Positions 40,898 to 48,289 of a stretch of DNA of 53,026 nucleotides are shown here, in pieces. How positions within the stretch are numbered: position 1 is the stretch's first letter; each line of letters starts with the position of its first letter. The stretch comes from Susulua sp964590995. GTDB lineage: Bacteria; Omnitrophota; Gorgyraeia; Duberdicusellales; 4484-171. Under the pieces are notes generated by a model. It had not been told where the DNA came from. It worked only from the letters and a program-made list of their open reading frames with translations, and ran no database searches. A program made the position numbers and the translations under genes. Location of the stretch: NCBI GenBank assembly GCA_964590995.1, contig CAZPYY010000002.1, positions 1 through 53,026 of the forward strand, given 5' to 3'.

Positions 40898-41929
40898 ATG
40901 GAGTGCGAAGAGATTAAAAAAATAATCCCTAAGTATTTTCAACATACTGCTAGCGCTGAAGAAATTCAAGTAGTAGAAGAGCATCTTTGCGTCTGCCATG
41001 ATTGCCGCACGGTTTTGGGCGAGCTAATGGATAAGGCTTCAGAGGCTGAAGAGGCAGCAGAAGCTCATTCACAAGAGCAAGCAGAACCTCTTCCGAAAGA
41101 GAAGGCAAAGCCTCCTCTTGAGGAAGAGAAAGAGGAGCCTCCGAAAGAGAAGGCTGAAGAAAAGAAGGAAGAAGAGGTGCCAGCTCCTGGAGCCAAAGAG
41201 ATAGAGGAGAAGCGACCGGAGGAAAGTCCTGAGGAGCGAGGTCTCCCCAAAAAGGGACGTAGTGAAGGGGAAGAAGATTTGGAGTACTTCCCCGGAGAGG
41301 ATCTTGAGGCTTCAATGGATAAGGTTGATGATATTTTAGGAAAAACTGAACCAGCTAAGGGAGACTCCGGAGATAAACCCAAAGAAGTAGAACCTATTGC
41401 TCAGGATAAGGAAGAAGAGAAGGCGGAAGAGACAACAGAAGAAAAGGAAGAAGTATCCGAACCTATTTTAGAGGAAAAGGAAGATGAAGATTCTTCTTTT
41501 GAGATAATATCAGATTCTCCTGTAATCTCTAAACAGGAACTTCCTGCTGAGAGCGATATAGAAACTTTAGGCACAAAAGATCTTGAGCCGGTCGCAGAGG
41601 ATGCTAAAGAGCCTGAAGAAAAAACAGAGCTTCCTCCGGAAGAAGAGAAGGCGGAAGAGACAACAGAAGAAAAGGAAGAAGTATCCGAACCTTCATCAGA
41701 AACCGGCATAGAACTTAAAGAAGAGAAACCAGAAGAACCGGCGCCAAAAGAAGAAGGTGCGGTGTCTTTAGAAGAAGGTGGGGAGAGCCAGGAGTCATTA
41801 GAAGAGGTATCCCATTCTCTGGACGGGATGCCCTTAGAGAAGAGTAATGCAGGTCTTCTAGAGTACTTATGCTTAGTCGCTGGTTTGGGTGTTTTGGGAT
41901 TTCTAACCTATCTTCTTTTAAAAGGTTAA
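40898..41929 (+). CDS. zinc-finger (zf-HC2-like) acidic tail-anchored membrane protein
   Basis: A 343-residue protein of unknown function. The N-terminus resembles an anti-sigma zinc finger, with Cys3 in MECEEIK and the HLCVCHDC motif. A long low-complexity Glu/Lys/Pro-rich stretch spans about residues 50-315, including an exact duplicated block (KAEETTEEKEEVSEP). One C-terminal hydrophobic helix (LCLVAGLGVLGFLTYLLL) would anchor it with the zinc finger inside the cell. No sigma factor gene is adjacent. A scaffold or sensor role is possible. ATG 40898 is used; a TTG sits just before it. Confidence 0.72.
   Translation: MECEEIKKIIPKYFQHTASAEEIQVVEEHLCVCHDCRTVLGELMDKASEAEEAAEAHSQEQAEPLPKEKAKPPLEEEKEEPPKEKAEEKKEEEVPAPGAKEIEEKRPEESPEERGLPKKGRSEGEEDLEYFPGEDLEASMDKVDDILGKTEPAKGDSGDKPKEVEPIAQDKEEEKAEETTEEKEEVSEPILEEKEDEDSSFEIISDSPVISKQELPAESDIETLGTKDLEPVAEDAKEPEEKTELPPEEEKAEETTEEKEEVSEPSSETGIELKEEKPEEPAPKEEGAVSLEEGGESQESLEEVSHSLDGMPLEKSNAGLLEYLCLVAGLGVLGFLTYLLLKG
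41411..41464 (+). repeat. 54-bp exact direct repeat, copy 1
   Basis: Starts GAAGAAGAGAAGGCGG and is identical to 41639-41692, 228 bases downstream in the same frame. It encodes an acidic segment (EEEKAEETTEEKEEVSEP) in the low-complexity linker. Exact identity, including third-codon positions, indicates a recent duplication or ongoing gene conversion. Confidence 0.93.
41639..41692 (+). repeat. 54-bp exact direct repeat, copy 2
   Basis: Second copy of the 54-base block at 41411-41464, with the same reading frame and the same peptide. Sequence before and after the two copies differs, so the duplication is confined to this block or was trimmed later. Confidence 0.93.
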
Positions 41930-41933
41930 TCCA

Positions 41934-42665
41934 GTGAAGTTTATATTTCTTGGCATTGTGCAGGGGATAACCGAGTTCCTGCCGATAAGTAGTTCCGGGC
42001 ATCTATTTCTCATACAAAAATTACTAAAAATAGAGGGAGATCTTCTTCCTTTTTTTGTTTTTCTGCACTTAGCAACACTTCTAGCTATAATTGTCTTTCT
42101 TTTTAAGAAGATCAAACTATTTTTTAAAGCAAGACCTCTGTTGAATATTCTTCTAATCACCTTAATAAGCGGAATTATGGGATTAGGGATTAGATTTTAT
42201 CTTAAGGAGTTCTTGGGCAGTACATTTATGCTAACTTTCTGCTTTTTAACTAATGCCGGAATATTGCTTAGCATCCGGCCTTCTTCGGGGGAAAGAAATA
42301 TTAGTAGCATAAATTTTAAAGATGCTCTTTTTTTAGGCTTCTTGCAGGGGTTTTCTCCCTTGCCGGGTATATCCCGTTCCGGCATTACTATTGCCGGATT
42401 ATTAAGAAGAGGCTTTAAGCGCAGCGAAGCTTTTATTCTCTCTTTTTTAATGGCAATCCCTCTTATCATCGGTGCTTTTTTTGTTGAGTTTAAAGAATTG
42501 GGTCAGAGTAATCTTTCTTTGCAAAATATGGGCTTGGGGCTTGTAGCTGCTTTTGTTTTCGGATTATTGGCTTTAAGTTTGGTTAGGAAAACCTTAATAA
42601 GTAAGAAGTTTAAAAACTTCGCTTATTATTGTTTAATATTGGCTTTACTTACTCTAATCGTATGA
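41934..42665 (+). CDS. uppP: undecaprenyl-diphosphatase (UppP/BacA)
   Basis: Recycles the undecaprenyl carrier for cell-wall and glycan synthesis. The 243-residue membrane protein shows the BacA opening GIVQGITEFLPISSSGHL, carrying the catalytic Glu and Ser, and the second motif QGFSPLPGISRSGITIAGLL (landmark LPGISRSGITIAG). It starts at GTG 41934, four bases after the previous stop, with AAAAGG upstream. The stop codon TGA overlaps the ATG of the next gene (ATGA). Confidence 0.94.
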   Translation: MKFIFLGIVQGITEFLPISSSGHLFLIQKLLKIEGDLLPFFVFLHLATLLAIIVFLFKKIKLFFKARPLLNILLITLISGIMGLGIRFYLKEFLGSTFMLTFCFLTNAGILLSIRPSSGERNISSINFKDALFLGFLQGFSPLPGISRSGITIAGLLRRGFKRSEAFILSFLMAIPLIIGAFFVEFKELGQSNLSLQNMGLGLVAAFVFGLLALSLVRKTLISKKFKNFAYYCLILALLTLIV

Positions 42666-43378
42666 GAATTCAGATTAAAATAAAAGAGGGGGTAGCAATT
42701 TTAGAGCTAGAAGGCAGTATTGGCATTGATGCCTCAGACTTTGTTGAGACTGTAGGCTGGGTTCTTAACCATCAGACCAAAGATATCATTTGTAATTTTG
42801 AAAGCGTAAACTTGGTTGACTACGTAGGAGTATCTTTGATCTCAGTTATATACAAGAATATCTTAAACCACAAGGGAAGAATTGAGCTATACAATGTTCC
42901 TTCGCATGTAATGAGGTTATTCTCAATTGTTGGCCTGGATAGAATATTTAAATTCCATATTAGCGAAGAGCAGGCCTTAGAAGCGATTAAGCATGAGCGA
43001 GAGATGGAACGGCTAGCTAATGAGCCTTTAAGGAGGAGATTTGAACGGATACCTTTTAACGCTACTATTGAATACAGGCAAAAACTTCTCAAGGACCAAC
43101 CATTCTATAAGGGCAAGATAGTAAATCTAAGCGCTGAAGGGGTATTTATCGTTAGCGATAAGATATTTTCGATAGGAGATTTATTGGCTACCCGAATAAA
43201 TCTTCAGCCTCAGCCAGGAATTATAGAGGCCGATGTTAAGGTAGTTTGGCTAGCTGATAAAGAGATTCAGCCTGAGGATTATCCAGGGATGGGCTTAGAA
43301 TTTTACAATATAACTCCTGAAAAACAGGAGAAAATTGCCCAATTCGTAGAAAAGTATTTTACTCACCCCAGCCGTTAG
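42662..43378 (+). CDS. STAS-PilZ two-domain protein
   Basis: A 238-residue cytoplasmic protein. Residues 1-110 form a STAS domain (anti-sigma-antagonist fold) with NFESVNLVDYVGVSLISV, where the usual phospho-Ser/Thr position appears as Tyr-Val. Residues 118-238 form a PilZ domain with the c-di-GMP-binding motifs RRFERIPF (near 124) and NLSAEGVFI (near 155). The start is ATG 42662, overlapping the uppP stop. It probably couples c-di-GMP to a protein partner switch. A GGDEF protein is encoded at 48290. Confidence 0.85.
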   Translation: MRIQIKIKEGVAILELEGSIGIDASDFVETVGWVLNHQTKDIICNFESVNLVDYVGVSLISVIYKNILNHKGRIELYNVPSHVMRLFSIVGLDRIFKFHISEEQALEAIKHEREMERLANEPLRRRFERIPFNATIEYRQKLLKDQPFYKGKIVNLSAEGVFIVSDKIFSIGDLLATRINLQPQPGIIEADVKVVWLADKEIQPEDYPGMGLEFYNITPEKQEKIAQFVEKYFTHPSR

Positions 43379-43394
43379 CAATTCCCAGATAGTC

Positions 43395-43422
43395 TTGACA
43401 GAGGAGAATCTTTGGTTAAAAT
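43395..43422 (+). promoter_or_regulatory. sigma70-type promoter upstream of the small-protein gene at 43469
   Basis: TTGACA (43395-43400) and TAAAAT (43417-43422) are 16 bases apart, in the gap after the STAS-PilZ gene. The transcript would have a leader of about 40 bases with AAGGAGGG before the ATG at 43469. Confidence 0.7.
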
Positions 43423-43468
43423 ATGACGAAGTCATTTTTACTGGTTTAGAAGTAATAAAGGAGGGTGT

Positions 43469-43702
43469 ATGCCATACGATAGCAGTTTAGACGAGCAATT
43501 GTTTTCTAACTCTTGGGAAGGCGAAGGAACCAAAATTACCGTTAGCGTCTACTCCTATAATAAGGGAGCCAGGAAGCTACAGATTACCCGAGAGAATCAA
43601 ACTAACGAAGGTGGATACAGATTTACTAAGTTAGGCCGTTTAGCCAAAGAAGAAGCCGAAGGGATCTTGCCTTTGATTCAGGAAGCTTTAGCTAAAATGT
43701 AA
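43469..43702 (+). CDS. small conserved-looking hypothetical protein (possibly PC4-like)
   Basis: A 77-residue protein with its own promoter and a strong AAGGAGGG site. The sequence looks like a small beta-sheet plus C-terminal helix: TKITVSVYSYNKGARKLQIT, then RFTKLGRLAKEEAEGILPLI. This layout recalls the PC4/p15 single-stranded nucleic-acid-binding fold, but the resemblance is weak and made by eye. No catalytic or metal-binding residues stand out. The next gene begins 31 bases later. Confidence 0.7.
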   Translation: MPYDSSLDEQLFSNSWEGEGTKITVSVYSYNKGARKLQITRENQTNEGGYRFTKLGRLAKEEAEGILPLIQEALAKM

Positions 43703-43733
43703 GAGAACCTCTTCTTAGGTAAGATTTAATAAT

Positions 43734-44030
43734 ATGGAAGATAAGAAAAAGGCCTCGCGGAGCGATAACAAAGAGATTCGGCTTCAGCGCCAAGCCAAAA
43801 GCTTTAAGCTAAGCCAACTAGGAAACTATAAAACCGGATACACCGGCGATGACTTTCTCGTTGATTTAATTAAATACTTTGACCAAGAGGTTGATTTTAA
43901 CTTAGATAAGATACGCAAGGAAATAGAGCAGCCTCAGAGGTTAGCCCGCCTTATTGCCAAGGCAAAAGAAAAGAACACCCACCCTGTAGTTGAATTCGTA
44001 GAAGAACTCTTTAAGGATTTAGCTTCCTAG
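43734..44030 (+). CDS. hypothetical protein
   Basis: I do not recognise this 98-residue, charged, mostly helical protein. It has no signal peptide, membrane segment or cysteine. The N-terminus is basic (MEDKKKASRSDNKEIRLQRQ) and the C-terminal half is helical (LARLIAKAKEKNTHPVVEFV). No good ribosome-binding site precedes the ATG, so coupling to the upstream gene is possible. Its last 20 bases overlap the end of the convergent yqeY-like gene. Confidence 0.65.
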   Translation: MEDKKKASRSDNKEIRLQRQAKSFKLSQLGNYKTGYTGDDFLVDLIKYFDQEVDFNLDKIRKEIEQPQRLARLIAKAKEKNTHPVVEFVEELFKDLAS

Positions 44031-44469
44031 AGAGTTTTTCTTTAACCAGGTTACTTACCTTTTTGGAATCAGCTTGGAGGCCTACCCTGGCTAAGACTTC
44101 TTTCATGACTTTGCCCATATCTTTCATTGAAGAGGCGGAGAGTTCGCTTATTACTGCATTAACAATCTCTAAAATTTGAGCTTCTTCTAGGGGTTTAGGC
44201 AGGTATTCGTTAAGAATAGCAAGTTCTCTTTCTAGGCCTTTGAGAAGATCAGTACGCTCAGATTTAGCAATGCTTTCTTTAGCATCCTGAAGCTTTTTTT
44301 GGGCTTTTTTCAATACTGCTAAGACTTCGTCATCCTCAAGCTTATCCTTTTTAAGGTTAATAGCCTGGTTCTTTATATCAGCCCGGATAAGGCTTAAGAA
44401 ATCAATCTTTTGCCTATCTTTAGCTTTAAGAGCTTGGATGTAGTCTTGATAAATCTTATCTTCTAACAT
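44011..44469 (-). CDS. GatB/YqeY domain protein
   Basis: The only clear minus-strand gene. The 152-residue product is a stand-alone YqeY-type protein: an N-terminal helical domain (IYQDYIQALKAKDRQKIDFL) followed by the tail domain with ELAILNEYLPKPL and the C-terminal MKDMGKVMKEVLARVG. The family resembles the tRNA-binding tail of amidotransferase GatB; the role of free YqeY is unclear. It has a TATAAT box nine bases before its ATG, so it may be leaderless. Its 3' end overlaps the convergent gene by 20 bases. Confidence 0.9.
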   Translation of the reverse strand: MLEDKIYQDYIQALKAKDRQKIDFLSLIRADIKNQAINLKKDKLEDDEVLAVLKKAQKKLQDAKESIAKSERTDLLKGLERELAILNEYLPKPLEEAQILEIVNAVISELSASSMKDMGKVMKEVLARVGLQADSKKVSNLVKEKLSRKLNP

Positions 44470-44478
44470 AATGCAGAG

Positions 44479-44484
44479 ATTATA
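44479..44484 (-). promoter_or_regulatory. -10 box of the yqeY-like gene
   Basis: On the minus strand TATAAT occupies 44484-44479, and the start codon begins at 44469, nine bases further on. No convincing -35 is visible. The transcript would have a leader of only two or three bases. Confidence 0.5.
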
Positions 44485-44507
44485 TCATAATTTTTACAAA
44501 TATGTGA

Positions 44508-44640
44508 TATAATTTTACTTATTAACAAACTGTATCCCGTTTCGCTAAAGATGTGTCAAAATTCCCTGTGGTAATCTTGACACGCTCAACGGGATCAATT
44601 CGGCTACACGTTTTTTACAAAAAACGTAAGTCTCATTGAG
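44508..44640 (+). other. promoter -10 and structured 5' leader of the CBS-domain gene
   Basis: A TATAAT at 44508-44513 is followed by a leader of about 130 bases with three inverted repeats. ATCCCGTT (44534-44541) pairs with AACGGGAT (44588-44595). Nested inside, GTGTCAA (44553-44559) pairs with TTGACAC (44577-44583). Downstream, ACGTTTTTT (44608-44616) pairs with AAAAAACGT (44619-44627). The leader ends in GAGGAGG just before the ATG at 44650. It matches no riboswitch class that I recognise and may be a cis-regulatory RNA. Confidence 0.55.
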
Positions 44641-44649
44641 GAGGTTCCA

Positions 44650-45108
44650 ATGCAGGTAAAGGATATAATGACTAAAGACCCGGTTGCTGTTACTCCGGCT
44701 ACAGATGTACATGCTTTAGCAGAGTTATTTGTTGAAAAGAATATAAACGGTGCTCCGGTAGTAGATGATAATGGTACCTTATTAGGCATTGTTCAGGAGG
44801 AAGGGGTAATCTTTCAGGATAAGAAGGTGCACTTGCCTACATTTTTACATATTTCCTTAGGGTTTCTGACCTTAGGGGTGAAGAAGTACGAAGAAGAGAT
44901 AAAAAAGGTTACTGCTACTAAAGTCGCTGATATTTTAGAAAAAGATATTGTTATCCTAAGCCCTGAGATGAGTGTTGAAGATGCTGCTACAGTTATGATT
45001 GAGAAGGCTAGTTATTACTGCCCAGTGGTAGAAGGAGAGAAATTAGTAGGGGTAATCACCAAGAAAGATGTCGTTCGTTCTATTGCCAGGGATCAGAGTT
45101 TAGAATAA
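44650..45108 (+). CDS. tandem CBS-domain protein
   Basis: A 152-residue protein made almost entirely of a CBS pair. Repeat one is VKDIMTKDPVAVTPATDVHA through GAPVVDDNGTLLGIV; repeat two is VADILEKDIVILSPEMSVED through CPVVEGEKLVGVITKKDVVR (landmark LVGVITKKDVVR). CBS pairs bind adenosine nucleotides and sense energy charge. It may have a regulatory leader (44508-44640). The following gene starts 17 bases later and may be co-transcribed. The partner protein is unknown. Confidence 0.9.
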   Translation: MQVKDIMTKDPVAVTPATDVHALAELFVEKNINGAPVVDDNGTLLGIVQEEGVIFQDKKVHLPTFLHISLGFLTLGVKKYEEEIKKVTATKVADILEKDIVILSPEMSVEDAATVMIEKASYYCPVVEGEKLVGVITKKDVVRSIARDQSLE

Positions 45109-45124
45109 GCTTCTCTAAAACATA

Positions 45125-48100
45125 ATGATTATTTTTGCCTCAATACTTATTGCTTCAGCCATAATTCTTGTTGTCTACTCTTTAAACAGCGAAGATGTCA
45201 AAGATGCCAGGAAAAAGGCTAAGGAAAAAGCCCAAGCCCGGGCTGCTGAGAAGAGATTTTTAAATCTAACCGAAAAAAGCCAATCCCTAAGAAAAAAAGC
45301 TTTTGAATATAAGAACAGAATAGCTTCTTTAGAGAAGATTGAGGCTCGTAGCATTGCTATGCAAAAGGAGCTCGAGAGTTTAAGGAAAAAAGAAGCAGAG
45401 TTGCGGGAACAGAATAAGCAGAGTAAGAAGTGGCTTATCTATCAGCAAAATCTCTTAAAAAAAGAAAAAGGACCAGAATCGGAGTCTAAAAAGAAGCTCC
45501 TAGAGAAAGAAAAAGAGTTAGAGAAGGAATTCACCAAGAACGTAAACTTAAAAAGAGAAATTTCAGAAGCTCAGAGAGAGATAAAGTCTCAAGAGAAAGA
45601 TATCAAAATATTAAAGGATGAAAAGACCGCCTTAGAGAAGAAAATTAAATCTGCTGACGAAAGGATGGCCAGGGTCGTAGGTGATTTACGGGCCCAGAAG
45701 GAAGAAGTAGCAAAGTTAAAGAAAAAAGCGAAGGAGAGCGGCTGGGTCTCTAAAGAAGAGTACAATAATTTAGCTGAGGGGAGAGATGAGCTAAAGCAGC
45801 AGCTAGAAATCCGGAAGAAAGAAGTAGAGCTAAAAGATAAGGAGATAGAGGAAAAAGATAAGGAGAGGATGCGTTTGGCTCATCAGCTTAAAGAGCAAGG
45901 TATAGAACCAATAGTCGAAGTTTCTATTGAGGAAGAGAAGTTAAAAGAAGAAGAGGGGGTAGTAGAGGAAGTTATTCAGGTTGAGGAAGAAGTGCTTAAA
46001 GAAGAAGCTAGGGTAGAAGAAGGCAAAGAGGTATCAGGGGAAGAAGAAGTATCTTCTCAAGAAGATAAAGAGAAGGTTAAAGAAAAGCCCAAAAAACGAC
46101 CGGAGGAAGCCCCGCCAAAAGCGGGGGAAGAACCCTCTCCGGTTAGAAAGAATGACCTAGCCAAGTTACGTAATATCGGAATTATGGCCCATATCGATGC
46201 CGGGAAGACCACCTTAACCGAGAGGATCCTCTTTTATACCGGCCGTTCCCATAAGATCGGTGAAGTGCATGACGGTGCTGCCCAAATGGATTGGATGAAG
46301 CAGGAACAGGAGCGGGGAATTACTATTACCTCAGCTGCTACTACTTGTATCTGGCAGGATTGCCGGATTAGTATTATTGATACTCCCGGACACGTTGATT
46401 TTACTGCTGAGGTTGAAAGGAGTTTAAGGGTCTTAGATGGGGCAATAGCAGTATTTTGTGCTGTCGGAGGGGTTGAGCCTCAATCAGAGACGGTCTGGCG
46501 TCAATCCAATAAATATGAAGTACCTAAAATTGCTTTTGTAAATAAGATGGACCGTATGGGTTCAGATTTTTTTGCGGTTTTAGAGAGTATTGAGAAAGAA
46601 TTAGGCGCTAATGCTTTGGCTTTGCAGATTCCGATTGGGGCTGAGGAGAGTTTTAAAGGAGTAATTGATCTTATTGCTATGAAAGCCTACATCTATGAGG
46701 ACGACACCCTGGGAAAGGATTTCAAAGTTGAGGAGATCCCCCAAGAACATAAGGATATCTGCGATAAATATCGGCACATTCTGGTAGAGAAGGCTGCAGC
46801 TGGGGATAATGTTCTTACTGAAAAGTACTTAAAAGATGAGAAGCTAATTACTGAAGATGAGTTAAAAAGGGCTATTCGCAAGGGAACAATAGCCCGCAGG
46901 ATTGTTCCGGTGCTTTGCGGCTCAGCTTTTAAAAATAAGGGAGTCCAAAATCTTCTTGATGCTGTGACTCTTTATCTTCCCTCACCCTTAGATATTCTAC
47001 CAATACAAGGCCATGATCCTAGTGATTCGGAGAATAAGCTCCAGCGTAAGCCATCGGACCAGGAGCCTTTCTCAGCCTTAGCTTTTAAGATCCAGGCTGA
47101 TCAACATATTGGCAAGTTGGTTTATATCCGGGTCTACTCCGGATATTTAAAAGCTGGAACTTATGTATACAATGCTACTAAGGAGAGGAAGGAGAGGGTC
47201 GGAAGAATTGTGCAGATGCATGCTAACCAGCGTGAGAATTTAGATGCTGTTTTTACCGGAGATATCGCAGCAGCAGTTGGTTTAAGCAGCACTTTAACCG
47301 GAGATACCCTTACGGCTTTAGATAGCCCGATTATTCTTGAGTCAATTGAATTCTCCGAACCAGTAATCTCAATCAGCATTAAACCAGAGAGTGGAAGCGA
47401 GCAGGATAAGTTAAGTAAAGGCTTAGCTAAGTTATCTGAGGAAGACCCTACTTTTAAGGCTCATATAGATGAGGAGACCTCAGAGACCATCCTTTCAGGG
47501 ATGGGTGAACTACATTTAGAGATAATCGTAGATAGATTAAAAGAAGAATTTAAGGTTAACGCCACCGTTGGTCAGCCTAAGGTAGCCTATAAAGAGGCAA
47601 TGCTCGGCAGCGTAACTGAGGAGTATAAGCATATAAAGCAGAGTGGAGGCCGAGGCCAATATGGCCATGTGGTGATTGAACTCTCACCGAATGCTGCTGG
47701 AGAAGGCTTTGAATTTGAAGATGCTATTACTGGCGGTGCTATCCCGAGAAATTACATCCCGGCTGTTGAAAAAGGAATCATTGAAGCTATGAAACACGGC
47801 CCTTATGCTGGTTATCCAGTAGCAGATGTAAAGGTAAAATTAGTTGATGGTTCTTACCATGAGGTTGATTCATCAGAGTTAGCTTTTAAGCTAACCGCCA
47901 GGAGTTGTTTTAAGAACGCTTTTATGAAGTGTGACCCAATATTACTTGAGCCTTGCATGGAGTTAGAAATAAATACTCCTGATGAATACGCTAGCAACCT
48001 TGTCGGCTATGTCTGTTCTAAACGCGGAAAAATCCTCGGTATGGAGACCAAAGGAACTCAAAAAACAATCGTAGCTGAGGCCCCATTATCAGAGATGTTC

Positions 48101-48238
48101 GGTTATGTTACTAATATGCGTTCTTTAAGTAGTGGCCGAGCTAATTGCTCTATGCACTTTAAAAAATACACCCAAGTTCCCAAAGAAATAGCTAAGAAGA
48201 TAATCGAGGAAAAAGAAGAAGCCAAAAAGAAGGATTAA
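45125..48238 (+). CDS. membrane-anchored coiled-coil fused to full-length elongation factor G
   Basis: A single 1037-residue frame. Residues 1-20 are a membrane anchor (MIIFASILIASAIILVVYSL). Residues about 25-260 are a Lys/Glu-rich coiled coil, and about 260-335 an acidic linker. From about residue 345 to the end is a complete translation GTPase of EF-G type. Its motifs are AHIDAGKT (355-362), ERGITITSAAT, DTPGH, NKMD and CGSAF, followed by EF-G domains II-V. No start codon with a ribosome-binding site lies near the EF-G part, so a separate EF-G product is unlikely. EF-G is normally soluble, about 690 residues. Anchoring could tether translocation or ribosome recycling to the membrane. Confidence 0.93.
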   Translation: MIIFASILIASAIILVVYSLNSEDVKDARKKAKEKAQARAAEKRFLNLTEKSQSLRKKAFEYKNRIASLEKIEARSIAMQKELESLRKKEAELREQNKQSKKWLIYQQNLLKKEKGPESESKKKLLEKEKELEKEFTKNVNLKREISEAQREIKSQEKDIKILKDEKTALEKKIKSADERMARVVGDLRAQKEEVAKLKKKAKESGWVSKEEYNNLAEGRDELKQQLEIRKKEVELKDKEIEEKDKERMRLAHQLKEQGIEPIVEVSIEEEKLKEEEGVVEEVIQVEEEVLKEEARVEEGKEVSGEEEVSSQEDKEKVKEKPKKRPEEAPPKAGEEPSPVRKNDLAKLRNIGIMAHIDAGKTTLTERILFYTGRSHKIGEVHDGAAQMDWMKQEQERGITITSAATTCIWQDCRISIIDTPGHVDFTAEVERSLRVLDGAIAVFCAVGGVEPQSETVWRQSNKYEVPKIAFVNKMDRMGSDFFAVLESIEKELGANALALQIPIGAEESFKGVIDLIAMKAYIYEDDTLGKDFKVEEIPQEHKDICDKYRHILVEKAAAGDNVLTEKYLKDEKLITEDELKRAIRKGTIARRIVPVLCGSAFKNKGVQNLLDAVTLYLPSPLDILPIQGHDPSDSENKLQRKPSDQEPFSALAFKIQADQHIGKLVYIRVYSGYLKAGTYVYNATKERKERVGRIVQMHANQRENLDAVFTGDIAAAVGLSSTLTGDTLTALDSPIILESIEFSEPVISISIKPESGSEQDKLSKGLAKLSEEDPTFKAHIDEETSETILSGMGELHLEIIVDRLKEEFKVNATVGQPKVAYKEAMLGSVTEEYKHIKQSGGRGQYGHVVIELSPNAAGEGFEFEDAITGGAIPRNYIPAVEKGIIEAMKHGPYAGYPVADVKVKLVDGSYHEVDSSELAFKLTARSCFKNAFMKCDPILLEPCMELEINTPDEYASNLVGYVCSKRGKILGMETKGTQKTIVAEAPLSEMFGYVTNMRSLSSGRANCSMHFKKYTQVPKEIAKKIIEEKEEAKKKD

Positions 48239-48275
48239 GGGTCAAATTCCTATATGATTTTCTTAAGCCTTATGA

Positions 48276-48281
48276 TATAAT
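48276..48281 (+). promoter_or_regulatory. -10 box of a probably leaderless transcript
   Basis: TATAAT at 48276-48281 lies eight bases before the ATG at 48290, so the RNA would begin at or next to the start codon. No ribosome-binding site exists between them, and no convincing -35 was found. Confidence 0.55.
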
Positions 48282-48289
48282 TTTATTAT

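Noticed and set aside
41065..41709. Serine-rich open frames on the minus strand over the acidic linker
   Set aside because: They are mirror images of Glu/Lys codons in a low-complexity gene, without start signals or family resemblance.
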